A DNA stretch of 64,000 nucleotides from Rotaria socialis (Eukaryota > Rotifera > Eurotatoria > Philodinida > Philodinidae), in NCBI GenBank assembly GCA_905331475.1, contig CAJNYU010001802.1, forward strand, positions 186,001 through 250,000, given 5' to 3'. Numbering within the stretch: position 1 is the first letter of the stretch; the number at the start of each line of letters is the position of its first letter. Positions 34,171 through 46,711 of this stretch are shown here, piece after piece. The notes beneath the pieces are model-generated. The model made no database searches, was not told the DNA's origin, and saw nothing but the letters and a program-made list of their open reading frames with translations. A program made the position numbers and the translations under genes.

Positions 34171-37100
34171 TGCACTTCTTGTAAGGATAAATATTTATCG
34201 TATTGAATATGTAGATAAATGATGATGATATGAAGAAACTAAACTGATACAGATGAGATTGGTAAATCAGAAGTAGCAGCGTTTCATGAAACAAATTTCA
34301 TTAAATGATGTGCTATAAAAAATGAAAGAATATTGATGACAGTTGAAAATGAAAATGACTTTACTGGATGTGTTACAAACATTTATATCAAACTTGACGA
34401 TTATAAGTTCATTGTTCTGCTGACTATTCATATCACTTATACATAGCGGAGCGTGGAGGAAAAACAATAAGAGCTAATGTCGACGGCAAAAACAAAATAG
34501 AAAAACAAATATATTCGACGACGAAAATGACTGTTTATAATGAGTCATAGATGAATGCATATTACACTATGACTGCCTTACAAAAACAAATATATTGATA
34601 AAATAGGATATTTGTAATGAGCCTAATAGTACTGAATCATGTATGTCGACATGAATTTAAATTACGTACATTTTGTGTTTAGTCTACAGCATAGCGTCAC
34701 ATATCTTCGGCGTAACTCGTACAATCATAAAATATAGCGAATTCATTCATTAACGTTTTTGTTTTAACACAATCAATATTTGTCTATAGATCAGCTTTAA
34801 AATCAAGAAAAATTTTAATAATTTGCGGTTCATATCTCATATTTAACCATCGTAAAATAAAAAATAAACATATGAAATGGTAACACCATCATTCACGATT
34901 AGACCATTATGGTAGAAACAAACTACTTTCATAACAATTTCTACGTCGAAAATCCATTTGAAGCGATGCACAGAGAGTTCATTTCTTCAAAAATTTGATT
35001 GATTATTTCATTCAACTAGAAAAACCTTTCATGTACCGAAAAATCCATAGTTGCTTCACATGGAAACATATAGGGAATCGTTTGATGCTCGTGCGCTTTA
35101 TTCGAATGTTTCATTGTTTCTTTCCTTTCCACAATAAAAATTTTAAAATAAGAAAGTTTCTTGCTCTGAATATCATCAAACTTTTATCGAATGCATATAC
35201 TACTTTGTCCAATATGTTGAACAAAAAAAATGACGTCAAATTGCCATAATGCTTATGTGCATGATGGTAACCAACTGAGATAATAGTTAATCGATTCGGT
35301 AATAAGCTAATTAATTTTAACAAAATGCTATGGATAGTATGAGTCATATTTAATCAGACTCTCTTATGTTAAGAATTTCTCGGAAAAGCAAATGACGCAC
35401 AAATGAAATAATTCGATGAGAAAGCGAATTAAAATTATAGTTACGTATAAATAAAACAATCAATCAAAATCAGTAAAAGTATGCTACTAGAGTCGTTTCA
35501 AAAGTACTGCATCGCTAGCATATGATGGGGAATATGAATTTGCGGCAAAATCGAATTCATTAAAATCATTTCTATTTGTGACAAAATAGAAACTGTAGTG
35601 GTATAGCAGTATATCCCAGGTCGATCAAAACGGACCACCGTAAACCGGCGTAACATTACCGTAAACGGTCGTGTTTGCATCGTATTCCGTCGTAAAACGG
35701 CCTTTTTAAGCCGAATTAAGGCGTTTTAACAGTGGTAGTATTACGGTCATACACGGACACCGCATATCAGCCGTAAAACCTCGTAAAGCCGGCGTAATAT
35801 TATAGTATTCTATAGAACATACGGCCGTATTACTGCCCCTGTTATACGGGGAAAATACAGCACGTAAAACGGGCCGTATTTGTATCGTATACGAACGTTT
35901 ACTGATCGTTTTCTTCGACCGCTTATAAGCGGTATACCGCTATACTACTATACCATACGATGGGGTACCTAGTGTGGGTGTGGGGGTACCTTCTCCCCTG
36001 TCTCTCTGTCTCTGTAAGGGATACGTGACATCTAGCTACCGCTATACCACTATAACAGTATAGGTAGTATAGCGGTATAAGCATTTTGAATTTGCCGAAA
36101 ATTCAAATACCCCATGAAGTCATCGCTAGTATTGATTCTCACTTAACTTCCTCATATATCGATTGATATTTTTACATTTATACGTATAGTGATGATTACG
36201 GTGAACTAAAATAGTTGGAAAATTATATTGTGCTATATTATAAGCCTATGATCATGATTGTAGCTGTCTAATTTCATCGGATATTGGTTCGCTTGCATCT
36301 TCAGCAGTTTCATTTCTGAAGTTATCAAAAAAAATAATATTTGCACATCAAATGATTTAAGATTCGAATGGAAATGTCCACTTAATTGATATTCAGTTTA
36401 AAGTTTCCATAAATTTGAATGAGCATTACTATTCTATAGATAAAGAACAAAAGAATTGTAGTATGAAAATCCGATGAAAAGTTTTTCTATTAACTTTTCG
36501 AATAAAATCTGTTAAAATGTTTATATGATTCCCTACAATAAAGAGTGTCTTAATAGTCGGAGTTTCCTAAAACACTTCTCCAATCAATCTGTCATCATTC
36601 CAAAGTTTCATTTCTGTCTATACTGATTAATCAAAAAGATCTTTTCTTTATTCGAAATCCAATTCTATATTAATCACCTTACTGTCAAATATAGTTCTTG
36701 CAGTTACATCAATCGCTCTTTTATTAATGATTTCAGATGGATAAACTTTGTTTAGATACCATACAGTTTTATTCCAAAAAAAAATTATTTATTTTAAGAT
36801 TAATAGCTAAAAGAGGTATAAAGTAGCATTTCGTTTTTCTAATTAATTTTTAAGTATAGGAGTAGATGATGAGTACTGTTGATAATATCATTACTATTAT
36901 TATTTTTATAATAGGAATTTGGTGGTCAAAAACCACGTAAGATAATTTAGGTTGTGATTCGTGCATCTTCAAATACGATTCGCCCAAACATTCTACCGAA
37001 TAAAACCAACATCAGACCAAGACAGATCTCGACGAGCTCTATCGATTGCAATATTTACTTTCCGTCTAGAATTTTTCCTTCCTATAGAAAAACCTGAATT

Positions 37101-38821
37101 AATACAGAAGGGTGTGGGTGTGTTGACCTTCGATTTATACCCACACCCGCATACCACATCTCATATGAACAATTCAGAAATCTTATCAAATAGATATCAT
37201 GCATTCATGTTGAAGGTTAAAATACTGTAGAGAAATAAATTATGATAGATGATTACTTGTGTAGAATTATTTTTCTTCGTTTTTATAATATTTTTCAATA
37301 TACTTCTTTGATTGACTATTTGAGTGCTATTAAATATTTCACAGCTATTGTAATTTCCTAAAGAAAGTTGATATAACCTAGTAGATGATTTTGTTGATCT
37401 GATCAATATCTGTATTTATGAAAACACGAATCTCTCTAGAATTGTTTCTGTTTGTTTTTCATTGCAGGATTAGTTTCGACATCAATCACGTTCAACAATC
37501 AATCAGTCATCCGGTAGCTATCTAAAGTACCGTCGAATGTTATTTGCTTGTTAGCAGCTGATGTTGTGTATTTAAATGCTTATAGTACATGACATAGATG
37601 AATGTTTATTTTGATTCAGTTACGATAGGTAGAGAAAAAACGATCCAAAAAACATCGAAACAATAATCATGTCTGCAACATATATAATTAATGCTACGCT
37701 TCGCATCGCATTCATGTAGTCCGTCGCGTGTTTTCTTTTGCTTTTGCTTTCTCGATGTATACATCTTTTTCATCATTTTGTGACCCGATGATCTCGAGTG
37801 CCAAAATCATAGAAAACTCATTGAAACGGAAGTTGAAAGTATCGAGATCGAACTTCTGACATATTTTTTCTATTCTTTAATCTAATATTCTGTTCACTCA
37901 CAAATGTGGATCCAAAATGACGAAAATGAAAGAAATTTATCAAGAGATAATTAAAGTGACGTCACGAACATATGATAGCCACTATAGTCTATTCATTTAC
38001 AGCTGATCTAAGATAATGAATCATGGAGATAATTAATCGATCAATCGAAATCGATCCTTAAGAATGAATCGCAAAGTAAGAATAGAGTTTTCTCAGTGAT
38101 GAATTTGATCATGTCGACATAAAAAGTATTCAAGACTTCTCTGAATTGAAGATTTTTCGTGAAGATCCGATTCGAGCTTCGCATCGCATTTTGTATTCGA
38201 GTGAAACTTGAATACCATCTAGTTTTATGTGAAATTCATTTGAAACAATAAAAGTGCGCTGTTGTAAATCAAAACGGTATTACTTTGATATTACTCATGC
38301 AGTAAGAACCGTGACTATTTCATAAATTCTGAAAATTTTATTTGTCTTTCTCAGTGAAAAAGTCAATGATAAAACTGAACTATCAAACAATTAGCGAAAC
38401 TAATGTGAAAGCAAGCAACCATGTTAGTTCACGAGTCTAGCGAGAAAATATTGAAATATGATCGTTATTATACATCGGTACATGTTGACTAGTAAGAGAA
38501 GAGGAAGTTGAAAGGTTAACTGAAAAAATTGAATTACGTTTGCTTTTCTTGTTCACTGATTTTCGAAGAAATTTTCTACATTCTCTTTTTGATAAATTTA
38601 GTTAATATTAAGGAAAATGTTTCAATGGATCTCATCAAACGACATGAATGAGCTGTGTTTGCAACATCAAAACAATGATTGGCCTTATCATCACTTTATA
38701 TTATCCATTTCCTCATTATTTCGACGAATAAAATGTTTTCTATAGAAGCGAGAGAGGAGAGATTATCATTGATTTTTCAAGATTCGCCACAAGACTGAAA
38801 CAAAAATGTTCAATTAACTAT
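34171..38821. other. 4.6-kb gene-poor region
   Basis: No supportable gene. It contains the iterated CGTAAAACGG foldback at 35596-36085 and several GTGTGGGT or ACCCACAC tracts (35971-35986, 37110-37122, 37139-37150). The remaining ORFs are short and AT-biased. Confidence 0.5.
35596..36085. repeat. Iterated CGTAAAACGG foldback element
   Basis: This G+C-richer block is built from variants of CGTAAAACGG, CCGTATT and CGGCGTAA in both orientations. It is bracketed by GTGGTATAGCAGTATA on the left and GCGGTATACCGCTATACTAC on the right, which are inverted relative to each other. Further GGTATAGCGGT-type palindromes and a TGTGGG tract follow at 35930-36085. CCCAGGTCG at about 35609 recalls the MITE end, but the rest differs. 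Class unknown. Confidence 0.6.
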
Positions 38822-39797
38822 CTAGCGTCCAAATTGATATGCCGCTTGAAGTTTAGGGACACTTGGATTACATATTTGACCACGGTCGGTACCAGCCGCA
38901 CCAACAACAACGTGAAGCGGAATCAAATGTTCTTCACGAGGATGGTTAGCACGAGCATATGGCAACATTTGTTCCCAATTGAGAAGAATGTTCTCTCGTT
39001 CATGTGCATCACATTCTGTCAACGCGCGAGTGAGAGCATCTACAAATTGATTTGATTGTCCTGGTCCTCCTTGTCCATGAATCGTTGAACCAGAACCAAT
39101 AATAAGTACATTTTCATTTCGCAGCGGAGCCAATGCTTTGCCAATTAACAAATGTTGTGCAGGCGAAAGAGAACTGAGAATAGACATGGATACTACGGGT
39201 ATGTCAGCTTTTGGAAAGATCAATTTCAGAGGAATGAATACACCATGATCTAGATTGCGTTCGGCATCGAGTTTGCAAGGAATAGAATCTTGTTCAAGTA
39301 ATGATTTCACTCGTTCAGCTAATTCAAGATGTCCGGCTGGTGTGAACTCGATTTCATATGCTTCTGGTGGAAAATTGTAGTAGTCATAGAAGAGTTTAGA
39401 ATGTTGTGTTTGAGCAGAAATGTGAACTGCCTCTTTGGTTTCCCAATGAGCGCTGATTAGAAGAATAGCTTTAGGTGGTCGGTCCAATGACAATTGACTG
39501 TATAATTGACGAAACCATTTTGCTGCAGGACTATTTTTATCAAAATTATTTGGACCTTGTCTTGTCGACGATTCCAAAAACATCATAGGACCACTAGAAA
39601 AGAAATGTCGATTATTAATTACATAAATCGTAAATCCATGAAAAAGTTTCGCTCATCTAGCTGAATCTCTTTTTTTTATTGTAATCAGATTTAAAAGAGT
39701 TTGTGCATATCCTGAAAGGTCACCAATCAGATTCCTGTCATGTAAAAAATTAGACTTACGCTCCATGTGTAACAAATAAAACCGGTAGACGAGCCAT
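38822..39797 (-). CDS. LigB-type extradiol aromatic ring-opening dioxygenase (DODA/YgiD-like)
   Basis: Two exons (39760-39797 and 38822-39593) join in phase to 269 residues, the usual size of the family. Conserved features: THGAGP with His11 near the N-terminus, ISAHWE with His62, LDHGVFIPL with His129, GSGSTIH with His185, and HLIPLHVVVGAAG with His240. These fit the metal-binding and catalytic histidines of DODA/YgiD enzymes, which open catechol rings such as L-DOPA using molecular oxygen. The physiological substrate cannot be told. The family is widespread in bacteria, fungi and plants and patchy in animals, so horizontal acquisition is plausible. The short intron right after codon 12 shows the gene is adapted to the host. 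Confidence 0.9.
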
Positions 39798-41051
39798 TTT
39801 CAAATTCCAGTCACTCGTTACTATCGTTGTGATCGGTTGATTAAAAACGACGAAAATTACCCTTTCATCGGCTAACAACGATTTATATCGTCTCTTATAC
39901 TGCTACAAATGACAAAGCAAAAAAAAACGTAAACTCATACAGCATTGAAGTAAATTCATACAATGATGACAAAGCTAAAATTACTGGGTCAGAATGATTC
40001 ATGTTTTCTTTTCTTTTGCCTGTTCTATACTTCACTGATTATGTTGTCTGTCAGTTTCAATCATTGCTAGAATGCGTCGAAGAGTCAACATTTAAATCAT
40101 ATGATTCTTTCTAGAACCTGATAAATTAATTTTATTCGTAACAGAAGATTTTAAGTTGATAGGATAAATTGTAAATATTATTAATTAAGTCGTTCTTGGT
40201 TTACCTTTACCAGGTAAAGCTGGCAGTATTTTTAGAATAGCTGCGATTAAATGAGAACCAAAGCAGTAATTAAACAAACTTATTAATTATATATTTTCGT
40301 TCTTTGATCTCCGATGAAAAGAATACACTTGAGTTCATCTGTACAAACAAGAGTACGAAAACTTGACGAACTCATTGAAATAATTTCACTACAGTATATT
40401 GTGAACAATTCAAAAGCCAACTGAAGATTTGTAAGCTAGCTGGAAAAGCACATTTACTGAGTTCGATCGTCTTTAATCCATATTGTATAACTAACATCAA
40501 TGTGTGTTTCAATAAAGATACGAAAGCAACGCTCCTTCTCAAGCTATCAATATCAGAAATGTGACCAAGTCAAAGTGTTGTCTAGCAAATTCTAAATTAA
40601 TTTTCATCTCCTATTTTACTTAAGAGCAGAACGAAACTCCGCTTCATCAAAATCAAGCCAACTCTATTCTATAGTGAACATAGACGATGCATTCCATTGT
40701 TTACCCAAACAGATCCATTCCATTATCAGCAAAATTAAATGATCAGAAACTTTTATTTGTACAATTTTATAATTCTTTTTCAGAAATGCTTTTGCTTGCA
40801 GTCTAAAAATTCATAGAGGCCAAAGAATACTCGTTATGGCTATTATAATAAGCTGTCGCAGATGAGAATTTTGGACATCTCAATAATATTGTAGAGAGAT
40901 TCATGTTACATCCACTCTATTCTCAACATGATTCAAACATGTTGTAAAGGTTTCATGAAGATTGAAAAAAATCACTCGCATAAATGACAAAATGTTTCTT
41001 ATTTTCAACTTTTTGTTTTTATGTTTTATATAGTAAATAAATATATGCAAT
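39798..41051. promoter_or_regulatory. Divergent intergenic region
   Basis: The region lies between the LigB-type gene (minus) and FBXO21 (plus). No gene is visible. An acceptor-like TTTTATATAG lies about 20 nt before the FBXO21 ATG. Confidence 0.4.
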
Positions 41052-43042
41052 ATGTCAACAATGATTTCAGCAATTGAAACTCTTCCACCAGAATTATTTC
41101 GATCTATTATTGCTTTCCTCTCTCCAGAAGATACATCTGCTTTGGCACAGACATGCCATCGAATGTATATAATTACACGTGACGATAAAATATGGCAGCG
41201 ATATTTTTTAAAAAGGTACTCAATTGCTATGCTAAAGAGGAACAAAATGCGAATAACTAGAATACACGAAATATGTAAAATAAATGATTACTCATTTCAT
41301 ATCATATTTATTGCGCTGCAAACAATAAAAAATAGTTTTTCGAGCCACGTATTTATTCAAAAATTAAAGTTATCACAAATTATAAGAAATTTTCTTACAG
41401 GTATACATACACACTTAGTTTTCCTCATTATTCAAATGGAGAATATTTGCTCAGTTCTGCACTGAAAACTACTGAAGCTGTTGATGGTTGTACATGGCAA
41501 GCATATTTTGCCGAAAGATCACTTCAAGATAAACATATACGATCGCTTCTAAATGAAATCATAACCAATCGTACAAATCGTAGGTTATAGAAAATAAAAC
41601 GATTGAGTTCTCTCATGTGTTTTTATTTAGGAATATCTAAAGCTGATTTGATCTCATCAAAATATGGTCTTTTGGCTTTTGATGTGCTGAAAAATTATTT
41701 TTCACCTACTACTGACATATTCAAACAATTCAATATTTTGATAACGACTGCAACTTCACGTAATCTTACGCGAGAATATTATGCATTGGATCTGGCTCGA
41801 TTTATTTCTCGAAATATTGGATTAACTCTACTAAACGAAATGAAGAATCAAATCGAAATGCCTACTGAAGGCAAAGCGTTAATTAATGTCTTATTTATTA
41901 TTCAATGTTTTCATCCTCATGGCATATTTCTATCGTTAAATCGTCTTCATTCAATTGGACAGCGTCTTATTAATGATCGCTTATTTTCCTCACTTACTCT
42001 ACATGAAAAATGTCAATTAATAATCACTACCATGAAAAAAGAAAACTTTCTTCCAGCAAGTGCTTCTAATGAATATTATGATTTAGAAAATTCATTTCTT
42101 TTCTCAACATTCAATGGGAAACCAACAATTCCATTAACACTCGTTTCGATTTTTTGTGCATTAGCTGACGAATGCGGTTTAGTAGCTCGACCTGTTGGTT
42201 TTCCCGGTGAAGTTATGGCACAAGTAGAACAACCATTAGATAGCTCCATGCCATTGATAATTAGTGTTTTCGACAATAAAATCATGTCGCTTGATGACAT
42301 CAATGAACGTCTAGCTAATACTATTCAAACACCGTTAACTTATCCTCTAACGATTACTCCAATGAGTGACTTTGTTATTCGATCAGCTCGAAATATGGTA
42401 CATAGTATTGGTAGAAATACAACATCATCATTGAATTCATATGGTCTTTATGCTGCTGTATCGATTCTTAAAATTTTAGGCGGTGATGCATTACCATTTG
42501 CTTATGATTCTATGATGAATGTTCTAAAAGAACATTTTCCAATGGATATACATTTTCTTGAAATGCTTTCATCGTCGATGACAAATGCTTTTGATGAGCT
42601 TAGTCAAATACGAATTCAAGATGCAAATCCTCTACCAATCGAAGAAAAACGACGTAAAAATTCTTCTCCAAAATTTTATGTTGGACAAATATTTCAACAT
42701 AAACAATATAATTATTGGGGTGTAATTTGTGGATGGGATCTAAGTTGTGCGGCTTCACCAATATGGCAAGTACGAATGGGAATACCGAACTTAGTACGAG
42801 GAGCATTACAACCTTTTTATCATATTTTGGCAGATGACTTTTCAAGAAGATACGTAGCTGAAGATAACATCAATGCATTGGCATTTACTTCTATTGAAAA
42901 TAAACAAGACACACATGCGATTGTAGAAAAGTTACGTTCAATCGATGGCATTGGAAAATATTTCGAAACAGTGGATATTATTAATGCAAGATTTATTCCA
43001 AATATGGAATTACGCAGTGAATATCCCGATGATTTTGTTTGA
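41052..43042 (+). CDS. FBXO21: F-box only protein 21
   Basis: Three exons (41052-41215, 41401-41579, 41631-43042) join in phase to 584 residues (human about 628). The F-box is at about residues 8-50 (LPPELFRSIIAFLSPEDTSA). A SirB1/transglutaminase-like domain follows (about 150-300, including a GKPTIPLTLVSIFCALADE segment), and a YccV/hemimethylated-DNA-binding-like domain lies near the C-terminus (about 461-545: FYVGQIFQHKQYNYWGVICG). This three-domain order is specific to FBXO21. It is a substrate receptor of an SCF ubiquitin ligase, joined to Skp1 through the F-box. The 3' neighbour on the same strand starts 456 bp away. Confidence 0.93.
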
Positions 43043-43498
43043 TTTCTAACTTGTGATTCATTGTTCAGTTTTTATTTAACTATATATTTTTTAATAAATG
43101 TTATACTGACATAGTCAATCAGTGATCACCAATACAAATACTAAGATTTCCGTCAGATTCTAAGAAAAAAAAAACACATAGTCTATTAATCAAAGCTAAA
43201 GGATCATTTTCTAGAAAGTAAATAATTGCTCCTTTAAAAAGAATCACATTCTTCCAGATATAAATTAGACACGTAGCGATGCAACGAGTGATTGTTCGCT
43301 GTTCTTTTTGTCTGTTTTACATTAATAAAAGTTTGCTTTTAAAGCGTTGGCAATCATTCAATATTGATTCATGCATCTCTATTTTCCTTGTAGTCTCTCT
43401 TAAATTAAGAAAAGTATAACTAGTAGAATTTCTCATATATGAACGAGATGAAACAATATTCTTAGTATCATTCGATTTACTGATTAGTGTTCGGGAAA

Positions 43499-45595
43499 AT
43501 GCCTGTACGACCATTAACCATCAGTTCTATTATCTTTCCAGAACATTTTCGATTTGTTAACAATCATCAGGTCAGATTCGATTAGGAGTCATGATGAAAA
43601 ACATATCTGTTCACATTGTAGAAGTGGACATCAACTCTGATTTGGTCAACTTTAGTTGTCACCTTTTCGACAAGTTTTGTTATGGGTGTTAACATTGGTG
43701 GACCCAATGTTTATAATGCAGTAAGTGTACTTCTTTTTATTTTCTTCTATTCTGATAATTATCTAATATAAACGAACTATTTTATAGTTCATTGTACCTT
43801 GGACACGAGGATATCCATTTCCATGCCAAAAAGATGCCGGTGTTGCACAATGGGTAGCAGGTGTATGGTGGAATTGCAACTATGACAATGTCTCACATAT
43901 GAATAAAACAGGCTATTATTATCTACCTGAAGTACCCACCAATCGAGAGCCTATTCAACGGTTGATAGATGCAATGCATACGATTTGTTTTGTTCTCGGT
44001 GGTACTATTGGAGGTTTTACTGGACAATATTGGTATATATTTCTAACGCGGTATTTATTGAAAAAATGCTTATTTTCAATTTTTATTTATCTATCTCATT
44101 GTAGAAGAAATGCTATTTTTGTAAGTATGATCTTTCAAGTCGTTGCATCTATACTTATGATCATTACATTGGAAATCTATTATGGATATACAGATGGTGA
44201 TCCTGATCTATTGACCATTGTTCGTACACTCCGAAATAAAAATGTGGCTGTTGCTCTTCTGTACATATCACGACTTTTATCTGGATGGTCTGCAGGAATG
44301 TGTTGTGTGGTATCTACAATTTACTTGACAGATATCAGTCCACGGCCTATGCGTGGCAAAATTGTAACATTTCATCAGTTGTTTATCGTCATTGGACTTC
44401 TTGTTGGACAAATCGTTGGTCTACCGTGGCTTCTTGGTCGACATAAGCGAGTTCTCATATTGATTATTTTTTTAAATGAAATATTGCCATTGAATGTTTT
44501 TAGTACATGGAATTGGGGCATGTCATGGATTGGCCTATTTTCATTGGCAGGTTGTGTTCTCATTTGGACATTACCTGAAAGTCCACGCTGGTTGGTACAA
44601 GATCATCAAAGAGATGCAGCTGCTCGATCGCTTCGTACGCTTCGTCAGAATAATTTGATTGAAGCAGAACTTGATGAAATCGAAAGGCAAGAAGCTACTG
44701 CTGCTATGCAAGATAAATCTATTTACTGTATGTGTTTTTCACCACGTTTTCGCTGGCCATTGCTAACTAGTATAACATTGAATGCTGTTCAACAATTTTC
44801 TGGCATTAATTCAGTACTGAAGAATCTCTATGAGCTCGTTCTTTTCATCATTCTATTTTGAATTTCAGGTCTTTTTTTATTCGAGTACAACATTTTCCGA
44901 AATCGGTTTCGTCGAAGATAAAGTTTACTGGGGTATACTTTCAACGGGCATCATAAATCTCATTGCAACAATAGGAGCACTAAAACTTGTCGAATCATTC
45001 GGTCGTCGATCTCTAATACTCTATCCACTTGTCATGATTATTTTCGTTATGATTCTGTTATGTGTTTTTATTGAAATGCATAAACGTACGTTTTCTATTT
45101 TTGCTTGTAGTAAATCGTTTTTTTATATAGAAAACTATCGTTTAGCTATCGTGGCATTATCGTTAACATTAGTATTCATTGTTTTATTTGCCATCGGCCT
45201 TGGGCCAATTCCTTATATTTATCCAAATGAAGTGTTTACTATTGATATGAGACCAGCTGCTCTGTCCATTTCAATGTTTGCAAGTTGGCTTTGTAATACA
45301 TGTAAATTGTTAAATAGGATTAAGATTAACAAGGATGATGCATCTCTTGTATGCTACTCTTTTTGTTTTAGTGATTACTCTATTTTTTCAAACATTACGA
45401 ACAGTATTTCAGGGTTTCGTTTTCCTTTTCTTTTGTGTTTTTTGTTCATTAGCTCTTTGGCTTTTGTGGTTTAAGGTTAGTTGGATTTTTTTCTTGATTG
45501 ATACACAAATTAGATTTTTCTTCGTCTTATATTTATATCAGATGCCCGAAACAAAACGTAAAACACTGACCGAAATTGAAGCGTTTTGGCAATAG
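43499..45595 (+). CDS. SLC2A (GLUT)-type sugar transporter, MFS
   Basis: Exons used: 43499-43570, 43622-43720, 43788-44050, 44105-44425, 44504-44813, 44869-45085, 45131-about 45301, about 45334-45475, 45542-45595, giving roughly 550 residues with about twelve hydrophobic helices. Family signatures: GVNIGGPNVYNA in TM1, the loop ISPRPMRGK, PESPRWL, QQFSGIN in TM7, GRR after TM8, and the C-terminal PETKRKTLTEIEAFW. It should be a plasma-membrane facilitative hexose carrier. The join between exons 7 and 8 does not keep phase with any GT-AG pair I tried, so either a non-canonical intron is used or a base is wrong there. The donor of exon 4 (CC|GTGGCT) is also weak. Confidence 0.85.
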
Positions 45596-46711
45596 AAACA
45601 ATGTGGAAAATTTGAAAACAATTTCGATTAATCTGCATGAAACGTGGATCTTAACGAGCGATCAAACACAAACTTTTGTCTGTTAGTCTTGTTTCTGTTT
45701 TGCTTCAAATAATTAATGTAACTTACGAATAAAAATATTGTGTATATCCATGATTTTCGAACGTTGTAAAATCATCACTGTATAGTTTCTACTTCTTAAA
45801 ACTGTAAGATGTCAGTTCGTGTTATTCATAATTAAATATCAATAACAGGAGAATCAGGAAATGTTCGTTATCCTATGTAATTCAGTCGGAATAGGAGTAT
45901 TTTTTCAAATGTACACAATTTGAATCCTCCTATTTTCTGGTGTTCATAGCCCGACACCTTCTGAATATGTGACTAAAAAACAGCTTCCTGTTGAGATCCT
46001 GTCTGTTGTTGATTTACTCGTCTTTTTCTCTAAATAATTTTTCAATAAGTAAAATATATAGTGTTTACCTTGTTTTCTATTTTCATGTAAATACGCCGTT
46101 GGATCAGAATATATCCTATGTTTGGATTATTTCAATACAATGTTCAAATTCTCTTTTTGCCAGTTGAATAGACATGCAATTATATTTTTCTATTTTTTCA
46201 TCTTTTTTTCAACAGTGTCGGCTAATTAAGCTTGAAAGTTATTATACTTGTAGTATCGTACGTCAAGAAATAGGATATATTACGACGAAAAAAAAATTCT
46301 TATTCGAATGCGTGAGTTTATCTCACATTCCTGAAGATACTTATTTTCTTTATTAAGAATTATATCTTGTTTACGTATTTAATGTATTTTCCATAATCGC
46401 AATAGAATCATCAAAACAGAATTCAGAGTTTTGCAGAATTGTTTTCATGTGCATTTATATCCAATTTCATAAATACTTAGGTTTCTTCTTACACAATATT
46501 ATAAAAAAGAATTCCTCTTCATTTCTATTATTAACTTTTTTCAGAAAGGTAACTGACAATTTTTCTGTAAAGGAAAAGATAAAACGGTGTTTCCTTTTTT
46601 TTCTTCTTTCTGATAATATGCGTGACTCTTTTTGTAATAAAAAGAAGAGCACAACACGATGATACCCACACTCGACGTTTCCTGAAAACTTAAACACTGC
46701 TTTCAACATTT
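45596..46711. other. Intergenic DNA upstream of the ART-TPR gene
   Basis: AT-rich, with no gene or repeat I can support beyond a short ACCCACAC tract near 46665. Confidence 0.5.
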
